This document shows positions 7,031 through 14,866 of a stretch of DNA of 64,000 nucleotides, piece after piece. Position 1 is the first letter of the stretch; every line of letters starts with the position of its first letter. Where the stretch lies: IMG/VR virus record IMGVR_UViG_3300020187_000012, positions 1 through 64,000 of that record, one strand, 5' to 3'. The stretch is from a virus. The notes beneath the pieces were generated by a model that was given only the letters and a program-made list of their open reading frames with translations, did no database searches and had not been told where the DNA came from. Made by a program: the position numbers and the translations under genes.

Positions 7031-7258
7031 ATGGAAGATAACATTAACGAAGTAAAAATTGTTCAAGGTGACGTTTTAGCAATGACCTTTTTAACAAAAG
7101 TTTTTAACGAGGATGCGGAAACTGTTGCGACAGTTTTAGCAGCAATGTCCACTAGTGACCGTGACGAAATAATTAATCTAACGGTTGAAAAAAACCTAAC
7201 AAATGACCTAATTGAAAACGCAATTATGCAGTTTCATGCGACTAAAAAGAATTTGTAA
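7031..7258 (+). CDS. hypothetical protein
   Basis: A 75-residue acidic, all-helical protein (MTFLTKVFNEDAETVATVLAAM then a second and third helix). Unknown function. It follows about 280 nt of AT-rich non-coding DNA with the direct repeats and is 22 nt ahead of the nuclease gene, so probably co-transcribed with it. Confidence 0.7.
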   Translation: MEDNINEVKIVQGDVLAMTFLTKVFNEDAETVATVLAAMSTSDRDEIINLTVEKNLTNDLIENAIMQFHATKKNL

Positions 7259-7280
7259 TGGTTAATATACCCTTAAAAGA

Positions 7281-7685
7281 ATGGTAGAAGTTAACTATAC
7301 ATATCATGCAGAAGTTGTACGAGTTGTAGATGGTGATACTATCATTGCTAACGTCGATGTTGGCTTTGATATGTGGAAGCGTTGTAATATTAGATTACAT
7401 GGAATTAATACACCTGAAACTAGAACACGTGATCTTGAAGAAAAAGAAGCTGGGTTAAAAGCTAAAGACCGTCTTATTGAATTATTACAGGCTAATGATA
7501 ATAAATTTATATTAAAATCAATGGGGCTAGATAAGTATGGTAGATCTTTGGGTGTTATTTACGCAGGGTATCAAGATATCAAACCGTGGGATGACTCTTC
7601 AGAATCGCGACCAGTATTCCTTAGTTTAAATGAACTATTAATAACAGAAGGATTGGCTGTAGCATACTTCGGTGGAAAAAGATAA
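7281..7685 (+). CDS. SNase-like (micrococcal-type) nuclease
   Basis: A 134-residue thermonuclease-family protein. The family motifs are all present: VDGDT (16-20) with the calcium-binding Asp residues, RLHGINTPE (38-46) giving the catalytic Arg38 and Glu46, and DKYGRSL (84-90) giving the second catalytic Arg88. The family hydrolyses DNA and RNA with calcium. There is no signal peptide, so it should act inside the cell, for example in host DNA breakdown or recycling; that role is inferred. Slightly shorter than the mature staphylococcal enzyme but the core is complete. Confidence 0.88.
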   Translation: MVEVNYTYHAEVVRVVDGDTIIANVDVGFDMWKRCNIRLHGINTPETRTRDLEEKEAGLKAKDRLIELLQANDNKFILKSMGLDKYGRSLGVIYAGYQDIKPWDDSSESRPVFLSLNELLITEGLAVAYFGGKR

Positions 7686-7705
7686 AAAAGATAAAAAATA
7701 AAATT

Positions 7706-8107
7706 ATGGAATTTTTAAAAAAACTATTTAACTTCTCAGGTACTATTAGCGGTATTGATTTTCTCATCAGATGGGTTTCTTCAATAATCCTACAATGGCC
7801 GGGTGGATTTTTAATCGGATATGGTGTTGTCTCTGGAATTATGGGACTTACAATGTTGGGCGTGCTTATAGCATGTGTTGGTATTGTATTACAATTTTCA
7901 ACATTAAGAAAAAGAGCTAGGGCATTATTCACTGATAATAACGACCTACATTTTTATATTGTATATTTGATACTTAGTATTATACAAGGTTTTACAAACG
8001 ACATGGAACTTATAATTTCAATACCTATTAATATTTTAGTGTTGATTGTATTTAGTATAGCTTTGTTTAAAAACTCTGGTATTTCACCTGATTCACATTT
8101 AGGTTAA
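7706..8107 (+). CDS. DUF805-like membrane protein
   Basis: A 133-residue integral membrane protein with about four hydrophobic helices (roughly residues 25-40, 45-68, 88-101 and 103-125). The N-terminus FNFSGTISGIDFLIRW and the loop STLRKRARALF resemble the F-x-GR-x-xR-x-xFW and R-x-xD loops of DUF805 inner-membrane proteins, in divergent form. Function of the family is unknown. Follows the nuclease by 20 nt. Confidence 0.6.
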   Translation: MEFLKKLFNFSGTISGIDFLIRWVSSIILQWPGGFLIGYGVVSGIMGLTMLGVLIACVGIVLQFSTLRKRARALFTDNNDLHFYIVYLILSIIQGFTNDMELIISIPINILVLIVFSIALFKNSGISPDSHLG

Positions 8108-8166
8108 TTAAATGAGTACCAATAGAGGCATAATGCAATATTATAATAAACTTTAAAATATTACAA

Positions 8167-8175
8167 GATATATAA
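8167..8175 (+). promoter_or_regulatory. GATATATAA motif upstream of a terminator
   Basis: Exact copy of the motif that recurs at late-gene boundaries. Between it and the hairpin at 8233 there is no frame, so if it is a promoter the product would be a short RNA or a leader to the LOG gene. Confidence 0.4.
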
Positions 8176-8232
8176 CATAACGAATTTGTTTCCACTTCGG
8201 TAAGAAATATATGTTCAAATATTTGTTCAAGT

Positions 8233-8270
8233 AAAAACCCTAACGCCAAACCCGTTGGGGTTTTCTTTTT
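8233..8270 (+). terminator. rho-independent terminator
   Basis: AAAACCCTAACG pairs imperfectly with CGTTGGGGTTTT, followed by CTTTTTT. It separates the membrane-protein gene from the LOG-family gene. The stem would also work on the minus strand. Confidence 0.7.
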
Positions 8271-8325
8271 TATAAACAAAAATAACATTTCACCGTATAA
8301 CATTAGTAATTAAAAATATTATACT

Positions 8326-8994
8326 ATGAAATTCAATAAGCCCGATAAAGCAACGGATGCATGGCAAATCATGCGTATCCAAGCTGAATTTACAAAAGGC
8401 TTTGATACCTTTAATAAATTAGGACCATGCGTATCTGTATTCGGTTCAGCAAGAACTTCAAAAAAAGATAAATGGTACAAAGAGGCACGTAAATTTGGTG
8501 GCCTAATGGCAGAATCAAATATTGGTGTTATCTCAGGTGGTGGTCCAGGAATTATGGAGGCTGTTAATCAAGGCTGCCAAGAAGCTGGTGGTGTTTCGGT
8601 TGGCGTGGGTATTGAACTACCATTTGAGGCTGAGATGAATCCTTATATTAATGTAGGTGTGGAGAATAGATACTTCTTTACACGTAAAGTCATGTTCATG
8701 AAATATTCTCAAGGATATGTAGTTTTTCCAGGCGGGCTCGGTACACTCGATGAACTATTTGAAGCACTTACATTAATTCAATGCAGTCATATACAAACGC
8801 AACCAATTGTACTTGTAGGTAAGAAATATTGGGAAGGTCTTATGGATTGGTTAATGAATATGGTTAATGCATCTGGTAGAATGAGCCTGAAAGACTTTGA
8901 TTTATTCAGAATCGTGGATTCTGCTGAAGAAGCTGCTGAAAAGATTAATGAATATCATGATAAATTCAATCCGGAAAGTAGCGTAAACTTTTAA
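8326..8994 (+). CDS. LOG-family nucleotide phosphoribohydrolase-like protein
   Basis: A 222-residue Rossmann-like protein of the LOG (lysine-decarboxylase-like, TIGR00730) family. Diagnostic motifs are GGGPGIMEA (71-79) and PGGLGTLDE (135-143), with Arg120-Lys121 ahead of the second. Studied family members remove the ribose-5-phosphate from nucleoside monophosphates (cytokinin activation in plants and bacteria; AMP, CMP and others in bacterial paralogues such as PpnN). In a phage the likely role is nucleotide turnover or interference with nucleotide signalling; the substrate cannot be read from sequence. Followed after 3 nt by the YkuK-like gene. Confidence 0.88.
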   Translation: MKFNKPDKATDAWQIMRIQAEFTKGFDTFNKLGPCVSVFGSARTSKKDKWYKEARKFGGLMAESNIGVISGGGPGIMEAVNQGCQEAGGVSVGVGIELPFEAEMNPYINVGVENRYFFTRKVMFMKYSQGYVVFPGGLGTLDELFEALTLIQCSHIQTQPIVLVGKKYWEGLMDWLMNMVNASGRMSLKDFDLFRIVDSAEEAAEKINEYHDKFNPESSVNF

Positions 8995-8997
8995 TCT

Positions 8998-9456
8998 ATG
9001 AAATTTAGGAGGCTTACAGATTCAGTGCAAATAAATCTCGGCGAATATTTAAAAAAATATATAGACGAAGTGGGTGCTGAAAATGTTAGACTTTATATTG
9101 GTTGTGATAGCCAAAATAAAAAGTCATGGACAAGTTACGCAACTACGGTAGTTATACATATTGGCAACACGGGTTGTCATGTACTCTATCAACGTGAACG
9201 TATATCACCTAGAATAAATGACTTCTGGACCAGGCTATGGAGAGAAGTTGAACGTTCAGTTGAAGTCGCACTATACCTACAAGAATACAATATAATTGTA
9301 GACAATATAGATTTAGACCTTAACTCAGACCCTAATATGAAATCACATAAGTTGGTTTCAGCAGCTCGTGGTTATGTTGAGTCATTAGGTATCAAGGCTA
9401 ATATCAAACCTGAATTATTACCAGCTATTTGCGCTGCTGATAATATAGTTAAATAA
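8998..9456 (+). CDS. YkuK/DUF458-like, RNase-H-fold protein
   Basis: A 152-residue protein matching the DUF458 (YkuK) family: IGCDSQ at 34-39 with Asp37, the strand TTVVIHIG, a helix around RLWREVERSVEVALYLQ, the DLDLN strand near 105, and a C-terminal SAARGYVESLG helix followed by KPE and CAADN. Structural work places such proteins in the RNase H-like superfamily, but no activity is established. Paired with the LOG gene. Confidence 0.8.
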   Translation: MKFRRLTDSVQINLGEYLKKYIDEVGAENVRLYIGCDSQNKKSWTSYATTVVIHIGNTGCHVLYQRERISPRINDFWTRLWREVERSVEVALYLQEYNIIVDNIDLDLNSDPNMKSHKLVSAARGYVESLGIKANIKPELLPAICAADNIVK

Positions 9457-9508
9457 ATAAACATAATCGGCTTTTGCCATATAATAATAAAATAAATTAA
9501 GCACATAT

Positions 9509-11518
9509 ATGAATCCAGATCCTTACGATAATAATAGTGGTAAAAAACCAATTAAAAAATTAGGTAAGACTCCATTTATTGATCAGTTTGGTGAAGACTT
9601 AACGGAACTTGCAAAGAACGGTAAATTAGACCGCATCATTGGACGTGACGCTGAAATTCTTCGCATTTGTCAAATTCTTGCACGTCGCAAAAAAAACAAC
9701 CCAATCATCTTAGGTGAACCTGGTGTTGGTAAAACCGCTATTGTAGAAGCTATAGCTCAACGTATTATTGAAGGTAAAGTTGCACGCACCCTTATTGGTA
9801 AGCGCCTTGTATCTCTTAATATGGCAATCATTGTTGCGGGTACTAAATACCGTGGTGAGTTTGAAGAGCGCATGAAAAACATTGTTGATGAACTTAAGGC
9901 TAATCCTAACATTATTTGTTTCATCGATGAAATTCACACAATCGTTGGTGCGGGCGGTGTTTCAGGTTCACTAGATGCTTCAAACATTCTCAAGCCGGCT
10001 TTAGCACGTGGTCAAGTACAATGTATCGGCGCAACTACTCTTGATGAGTACCGTGAGAATATTGAAGATGATGGTGCACTTACACGCCGCTTCCAAGAAG
10101 TATTCATTGAATCACCTTCTGTTGAAGACACTATTGAAATTCTAAAACGCATTAAAGACAAGTATGAAGACCACCATGCGGTTGAGTACACTGAGGATGC
10201 CATTGAAGCATGCGCTAAGCTAACTGACCGTTATATTACTTCACGTGAATTACCGGACAAGGCCATTGACCTAATGGATGAAGCTGGCGCTAAATTACAC
10301 TTAGAAGAAGTTAAGGTCCCTAATTCTATTAAGAAGATTGAAATTGCTGCAGAAGAACTAAAAGAAAAGAAACTTAACAGTGTTAAAGAACAGGACTACG
10401 AAAAAGCAGCAACATTTCGTGACAAAGAAATGACAAAGCGTAAAGAACTTGATAGTGCTATTCTAGCTTGGGAAAAGTCGCTTAATGAGAATCGCAAAAA
10501 AGTTACATTTGATATTATTGCAGAAACACTATCACAACAAACTGGAATTCCACTTTCACGCCTTTCAGGCGATGAGCATAAAATGATTAAGCAATTAGGT
10601 ATTGAACTTAAAAAGCAAATCATTGGACAAGACCAAGCTGTTGAAGTATTATCAAATGTTATTAAGCGCTCACGTGCTGGTGTATCATCTTATAAGAAAC
10701 CAATTGGTTCGTTTATGTTCTTAGGTCCAACCGGTGTTGGTAAAACTGAAACGGTTAAAGCACTTACACGCTATATGTTTGGTACTGAAGATAGCATGAT
10801 TAGAATTGATATGTCTGAATACCAAGAAAAACACAATGTCGCACGCTTAACCGGTGCGCCTCCGGGATATGTTGGGTTTGAAGATGGTGGCCAATTAACT
10901 GAGGCTGTGAGACGCAAGCCTTATTCTGTAGTCCTGTTTGATGAAATTGAGAAAGCTCACCCAGACACGTTTAATATACTTCTACAGGTACTTGATGATG
11001 GTCGCTTAACGGATTCTTTAGGTAGAGTTGTAGATTTCACAAATACTATTATTGTAATGACATCAAACGTAGGTGCTAAGAAAGCTGCTGAGTTTGGTTC
11101 AGGTATTGGATTCTCAAGTAAATCATCTATTGCATCTGATACCGCAAAAATTGAATCAATCATTGATAAAGAACTTAAGAATAAGTTTACACCTGAGTTT
11201 TTAAATAGACTTGACGAAACTGTTTTGTTTAATCAACTTTCAAGTGAAGATATGATTAAGATTGTAGATATCGAATTAGACCAAGTTAACGAAAGAATGC
11301 TTGAGCAAGATATTGAACTTAAATTCACTAAGGTTGCCAAGGAGTTTCTAATGACTGAGGGATATGACCCAGCATACGGTGCACGTCCTCTTAAAAGGGC
11401 AGTACAGAAGTACGTTGAAGATATTGTAGCAGATGGTATTTTAGATGGTAAAATTCTTAGTGGAAACACATATACTATCACATATAAGAAAGGTTCTGAT
11501 AAACTTTTTGTAAAATAA
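9509..11518 (+). CDS. clpC-like: ClpA/ClpC-type AAA+ unfoldase lacking the N-domain
   Basis: A 669-residue class-I Clp ATPase with two AAA+ modules. Walker A sites are GEPGVGKT (69-76) and GPTGVGKT (406-413); Walker B CFIDEIH lies in the first module and VLFDEIEKAHP in the second. Between the modules a short M-like insert carries a UVR motif (KEQDYEKAATFRDKEM, about 293-308), typical of ClpC. The ClpP-docking tripeptide IGF is at 533-535, so it should couple to a ClpP, and a clpP gene follows at 12749. The N-terminal Clp_N repeat domain, normally about 145 residues and used for adaptors, is absent: only about 30 residues precede the first module. Its likely role is unfolding selected host or phage proteins for degradation. 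Confidence 0.93.
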   Translation: MNPDPYDNNSGKKPIKKLGKTPFIDQFGEDLTELAKNGKLDRIIGRDAEILRICQILARRKKNNPIILGEPGVGKTAIVEAIAQRIIEGKVARTLIGKRLVSLNMAIIVAGTKYRGEFEERMKNIVDELKANPNIICFIDEIHTIVGAGGVSGSLDASNILKPALARGQVQCIGATTLDEYRENIEDDGALTRRFQEVFIESPSVEDTIEILKRIKDKYEDHHAVEYTEDAIEACAKLTDRYITSRELPDKAIDLMDEAGAKLHLEEVKVPNSIKKIEIAAEELKEKKLNSVKEQDYEKAATFRDKEMTKRKELDSAILAWEKSLNENRKKVTFDIIAETLSQQTGIPLSRLSGDEHKMIKQLGIELKKQIIGQDQAVEVLSNVIKRSRAGVSSYKKPIGSFMFLGPTGVGKTETVKALTRYMFGTEDSMIRIDMSEYQEKHNVARLTGAPPGYVGFEDGGQLTEAVRRKPYSVVLFDEIEKAHPDTFNILLQVLDDGRLTDSLGRVVDFTNTIIVMTSNVGAKKAAEFGSGIGFSSKSSIASDTAKIESIIDKELKNKFTPEFLNRLDETVLFNQLSSEDMIKIVDIELDQVNERMLEQDIELKFTKVAKEFLMTEGYDPAYGARPLKRAVQKYVEDIVADGILDGKILSGNTYTITYKKGSDKLFVK

Positions 11519-11551
11519 TCATATAATAAGTGATTATAATAACAACACAAT

Positions 11552-12394
11552 ATGTTTAACGATACATTCAAAAAAATTATTAAAGATATCAAACAAGATG
11601 GTCAACTCTCTCAACCTCGCGATATGCAGGTTAGAGAGTTAACTATTGACCAGCGAGAGTTTGACCCTAAATTCACAATTGCAGATTTCAAATCACGTGC
11701 ATTTAATTACAAGTACTTTGCAGGTGAACTTGCGTGGTACCTAATGAAAGACCGTGACATTGATTACATCTCAAAGTTTTCAGGCTTCTGGAAACACATC
11801 ACAAACCCAGGTACTAACGAAATTAATTCAAACTATGGTTCACTAATTTTCAATGACCAACTGCAATGGGTTATTGATTCACTTAAAGCTGATAAGAATA
11901 CACGTCAAGCAATTGCATTCTTAAATCAACCTAAGTACCAGTTTGAAGGTAATAAAGATTTTGTATGTACAATGTACCTTAATTTCTTTATCCGTGATAA
12001 TAAGCTGAATATGAAAGTACAAATGCGCTCAAATGATATCTTTTATGGATTGACCTTTGATGCACCTTTCTTTTCATTCGTATATCAACATGTTCTAATG
12101 GAATTGCAAAAAGATTACGTAGACTTAGACTTCGGTACTTATCATCATTGTGCTGATAACATCCACTTCTACGAACGTCACTTTGAATTAGCTGATAAGA
12201 TTTTAGATGAAGGTAGATATGAAGTTGAACCTACAGAGGTTAGAGTTAAGTTACCGTTATTCAAAATAGAAAACAGTAAATGTATTATAACACATGTTGG
12301 TGATGAATACATTAAAGAAGTAAACGCTTTAGTTAAAGCTGAAGCGACACAGGAACAATATAAAGAATTATTATACAAATACGTACTAGCGTAA
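11552..12394 (+). CDS. thymidylate-synthase-fold enzyme, predicted dCMP (hydroxy)methylase
   Basis: A 280-residue member of the thymidylate synthase family. The catalytic Cys is Cys139 (FVCTMYL), the phosphate-binding RS is Arg159-Ser160, and the family segment RS-x-D-x-x-x-G-x-x-F-N aligns without gaps to 159-170, ending in Asp170 where dUMP-using synthases have Asn (Asn177 in E. coli). The D-x-HFY segment at 202-207 fits the sugar-binding His/Tyr. In T4 dCMP hydroxymethylase this position is Asp, and an Asn-to-Asp change in L. casei synthase is known to favour dCMP. I therefore infer a dCMP-specific methylase or hydroxymethylase; plain thymidylate synthesis is the alternative. Overlaps the next gene by one base. 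Confidence 0.82.
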   Translation: MFNDTFKKIIKDIKQDGQLSQPRDMQVRELTIDQREFDPKFTIADFKSRAFNYKYFAGELAWYLMKDRDIDYISKFSGFWKHITNPGTNEINSNYGSLIFNDQLQWVIDSLKADKNTRQAIAFLNQPKYQFEGNKDFVCTMYLNFFIRDNKLNMKVQMRSNDIFYGLTFDAPFFSFVYQHVLMELQKDYVDLDFGTYHHCADNIHFYERHFELADKILDEGRYEVEPTEVRVKLPLFKIENSKCIITHVGDEYIKEVNALVKAEATQEQYKELLYKYVLA

Positions 12395-12747
12395 TGGAAC
12401 CAGAATTTTATACAGACAATTGGGAAGATGATAGTCATATTCCACGAATTGAAATAGAAGATTTTCAAACTATCAAGGATGTTGAATTAGAATTAGTAAC
12501 TCACCATGACGTATTTTATCGCAGAATTATAACATATGTAATTGACGTAATTGAGAATAAATTACCAGCCGACGAACCTCTTGCTATTTTAATAGATGAA
12601 AACGGCATGGAGTATGATATGGACCTACCGGTTGATGGCTTTATTAAATCACTTACAAAATGCATGGAATATTTTACTACAATAGAAGAATATGAAACAT
12701 GTACCCTAATTAAAGACTTAATTAAAATAACCGAACAAGGATTATAA
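12394..12747 (+). CDS. small acidic protein with a UVR-like motif
   Basis: A 117-residue acidic protein, starting on the last base of the preceding stop codon (TAATG overlap). Residues about 87-112 (LTKCMEYFTTIEEYETC, then TLIKDLIKI) fit the UVR helical hairpin, in which E-x-YE-x-A-x-x-x-[RK]D-x-I is typical. UVR motifs occur in UvrB/UvrC, in McsA and in the ClpC M-domain, where they mediate protein contacts. Its place directly ahead of clpP and one gene after the Clp ATPase raises the possibility of an adaptor; that is inference. The N-terminal half is unrecognised. Confidence 0.7.
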   Translation: MEPEFYTDNWEDDSHIPRIEIEDFQTIKDVELELVTHHDVFYRRIITYVIDVIENKLPADEPLAILIDENGMEYDMDLPVDGFIKSLTKCMEYFTTIEEYETCTLIKDLIKITEQGL

Positions 12748-12748
12748 T

Positions 12749-13414
12749 ATGAACTACGGAAACGAATTTAAAAAATACGCGATGAGCGACTTCAACCTCA
12801 GCTCATCAAACATGGACTACTACCAAAAGCAAATCGAAGGTTCTATGACGCCTTACATTCTTGAAGAGCGTGAAATGAGAATGACACAGATGGATATCTT
12901 CTCTAGATTGATGCGTGATCGCATTCTTTGGGTTGCGGGTCCTGTAAATGATAACATGTCAACTGTTGTACAAGCTCAACTTATGTTCTTAGACAACGCC
13001 AGTAAAGATGACATTACGATGCACATTGATTCACCGGGTGGTTCTGTTAAATCAGGTCTATCAATGGTTGACGTTATGGAATACATTACAACTGATATTC
13101 GCACGGTGAATACTGGAATGGCGGCTTCTATGGGCTCTGTACTTTTAGGTGCGGGTACCAAAGGAAAGCGTGCATCACTAAGACACTCTCGCACTATGTT
13201 ACACCAATCTTCTGGTGGGTTCTCTGGAAACATTCAAGATGCTGAAGTGGATTGGAAAGAATGGCAAAAGATTAACAAAGAATTGTTTATCTTATTAGGT
13301 GAGTATTGTGGTAAGACTGCTGCAAAAGTTGCAAAGGATGCTACTCGTGATTTCTGGTTAACTGCTGATGAAGCACTAGACTACGGAATTATTGATGAAG
13401 TAATTAGACGATAA
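12749..13414 (+). CDS. clpP: ClpP-like serine protease
   Basis: A 221-residue ClpP-family peptidase. The catalytic triad is readable: Ser127 in GMAASMGS, His152 in TMLHQ, and Asp201 in TRDFWLTADEAL. The IDSPGGSV loop (93-100) forms the oxyanion side. It has about 25 extra N-terminal residues relative to mature ClpP, which could be a removable propeptide. It would form a barrel in the cytoplasm, fed by the Clp ATPase two genes upstream or by the host unfoldases. A role in prohead maturation is less likely than cytoplasmic proteolysis but cannot be excluded. A terminator follows. Confidence 0.93.
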   Translation: MNYGNEFKKYAMSDFNLSSSNMDYYQKQIEGSMTPYILEEREMRMTQMDIFSRLMRDRILWVAGPVNDNMSTVVQAQLMFLDNASKDDITMHIDSPGGSVKSGLSMVDVMEYITTDIRTVNTGMAASMGSVLLGAGTKGKRASLRHSRTMLHQSSGGFSGNIQDAEVDWKEWQKINKELFILLGEYCGKTAAKVAKDATRDFWLTADEALDYGIIDEVIRR

Positions 13415-13440
13415 AAATACTAAACTCTAAATTTTAAAGG

Positions 13441-13468
13441 ACCCGAGGCATTTGTCTTGGGTTTTTTA
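13441..13468 (+). terminator. rho-independent terminator after clpP
   Basis: ACCCGAG pairs with CTTGGGT (one mismatch) across an 8-nt loop and is followed by TTTTT. It closes the Clp/synthase transcription unit. Confidence 0.75.
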
Positions 13469-13470
13469 TT

Positions 13471-13501
13471 TTGAAACAATAATATATTATAAGCGTATAA
13501 T
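13471..13501 (+). promoter_or_regulatory. candidate TTGAAAC / TATAAT promoter
   Basis: TTGAAAC at 13471-13477 and TATAAT at 13496-13501 are separated by 18 nt. The same pair and spacing recur at 24365 and (17 nt) at 59613. It lies between a terminator and the MazG-like gene, which supports a promoter. Confidence 0.45.
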
Positions 13502-13517
13502 AATAAAATATTAACAC

Positions 13518-13826
13518 ATGAATATATTAGAAGAAGCTAACAAAATTATCAATCAACGTTCTGAAGAGAAAGAACGTATGTATGGACCCTTTGAAGAAGG
13601 CATGGACCGGGCTGCAATGATTGCATCTGGAATGACAGGTAAAGATTTTACAGGTGCTGATATGTATGCTGCGCTAATTGCTCTTAAGTTTAGTAGACAT
13701 TCTTACAACTATAGAGAAGACAACTTATTAGACGCTGCGGCTTATATCGGTGGACTAGATAATTATATCAAGCAAAACGGTTATAACAATCATGGTGCCG
13801 ACAATGTTAACCCCGGTGAATTGTGA
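13518..13826 (+). CDS. MazG-like (DUF6378-type) nucleotide pyrophosphohydrolase-like protein
   Basis: A 102-residue all-helical protein. The pattern EEANKIINQRSEEKE-x-YGPFEEGMDRAA, then ALIALKFSRHSYNYREDNLLDAAAYIGGL (as two adjacent helices) fits the DUF6378 group of the all-alpha NTP pyrophosphatase superfamily, where Glu residues in helix 2 and the E-D-x-x-x-D pattern in helix 4 bind magnesium. Related phage enzymes hydrolyse dCTP or other NTPs. With a dCMP-type synthase nearby, a dCTPase-like role is a natural guess, not shown. It overlaps the methylase gene by 4 bases. Confidence 0.72.
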   Translation: MNILEEANKIINQRSEEKERMYGPFEEGMDRAAMIASGMTGKDFTGADMYAALIALKFSRHSYNYREDNLLDAAAYIGGLDNYIKQNGYNNHGADNVNPGEL

Positions 13827-14713
13827 TTAAAGGACCGTTTTCATATAGCGGAAATAAAACAAGAATCTACAACGCGTATCTTAAACCGGTTTTACGAAAG
13901 TATAATAAGGTTCATGAACCGTTTGTAGGTTCTGGTGTTTGTATGTATAATTCTAATGGCGGTGGAATGTCTACTGACGTTGACCCTGCTGTGGTTGCAA
14001 TGCACCAAGCCTTACAAGATACAGAGCTTCCAAATAAAATGCAAGCTTGCTACGATACTTACTTCAAGTCAGGTCACAACAAAGAATCTTACAATACACT
14101 CAGAGAAGCTTTCAATAAAGACTGGTTATTAAACGGAGTAACTTCTGAAAACGTACACCAGCTTTATGTGCTTTCTCAAATAGCTTTCAATTCACTTATA
14201 CGATTTAGTAAGAACGGTTTTAATGCATCTTTTGGTGAAAAGCCATTAGACGTTGATAGACTCAAACTACATGTTGAATTGTATAAAGAAAAAGATATTC
14301 AAGTTACACTATCACAGTATAACACTATCGACAAATCTAAAGTTGACAAGGATAACGATATTATTTATTTAGACCCACCATATATTGCGAGTAAATTTCA
14401 ATACGGCGGTTGGGTAAAGAACGATGAACTTGAACTTTTAAAATTTATTACAAATTTAGACAAAGAAGGTTACAAATTTATATTGTCAAATACGTTTTCA
14501 CATAAGGGTGTTATTAATAATGATCTAATTGAGTGGTCAAAAAACTTTAACGCATATCTTATTGACATGTCTTACAACGCATGGAGCTCACGGGTAACCG
14601 GTGTAGAACGTGAAGATGCAACAGTTGAAGTTCTTATTACAAACATAGGCGATGCCTTTAAAGACCTTCCAGACGCAAATGCGGGTAAGTTATCAACAAC
14701 TGAACTTTTTTAA
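13823..14713 (+). CDS. dam: Dam-type (D12) DNA adenine N6-methyltransferase
   Basis: A 296-residue alpha-type N6-adenine methylase. Motif X is FSYSGNK (6-12), the AdoMet-binding motif I is EPFVGSG (32-38), and the catalytic motif IV is DPPY (184-187). It opens with GTG inside the previous stop codon (GTGA), a translationally coupled arrangement. The family methylates short palindromes such as GATC; the exact site cannot be read. A stand-alone phage methylase of this type usually protects phage DNA from host restriction. Confidence 0.92.
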   Translation: MIKGPFSYSGNKTRIYNAYLKPVLRKYNKVHEPFVGSGVCMYNSNGGGMSTDVDPAVVAMHQALQDTELPNKMQACYDTYFKSGHNKESYNTLREAFNKDWLLNGVTSENVHQLYVLSQIAFNSLIRFSKNGFNASFGEKPLDVDRLKLHVELYKEKDIQVTLSQYNTIDKSKVDKDNDIIYLDPPYIASKFQYGGWVKNDELELLKFITNLDKEGYKFILSNTFSHKGVINNDLIEWSKNFNAYLIDMSYNAWSSRVTGVEREDATVEVLITNIGDAFKDLPDANAGKLSTTELF

Positions 14714-14722
14714 AAAAACAAT

Positions 14723-14866
14723 ATGTCAGAGGAATTAACGGTTATGCAATTTCATTACGAAGAAGCAGTCCGAACCGGAGATACTAAAGAAGCATCTGAG
14801 CTTCTTAAGATTATTAGTAACATGCGTGCACATCACGATGCGGGTAAATACAAGTACAATGATTAA
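14723..14866 (+). CDS. small hypothetical protein
   Basis: A 47-residue frame beginning MSEELTVMQFHYEEA and ending KYKYND, helical and acidic. It lies 9 nt after the methylase stop and overlaps the following gene by 8 bases (ATGATTAA), so it belongs to the same operon. Function unknown. Confidence 0.65.
   Translation: MSEELTVMQFHYEEAVRTGDTKEASELLKIISNMRAHHDAGKYKYND

Noticed and set aside
12749-13414. ClpP-like gene as the prohead protease
   Set aside because: Some phages use a ClpP-fold protease for maturation, but here it is next to a Clp ATPase with a ClpP-docking loop and far from any capsid gene, so the cytoplasmic role is favoured.
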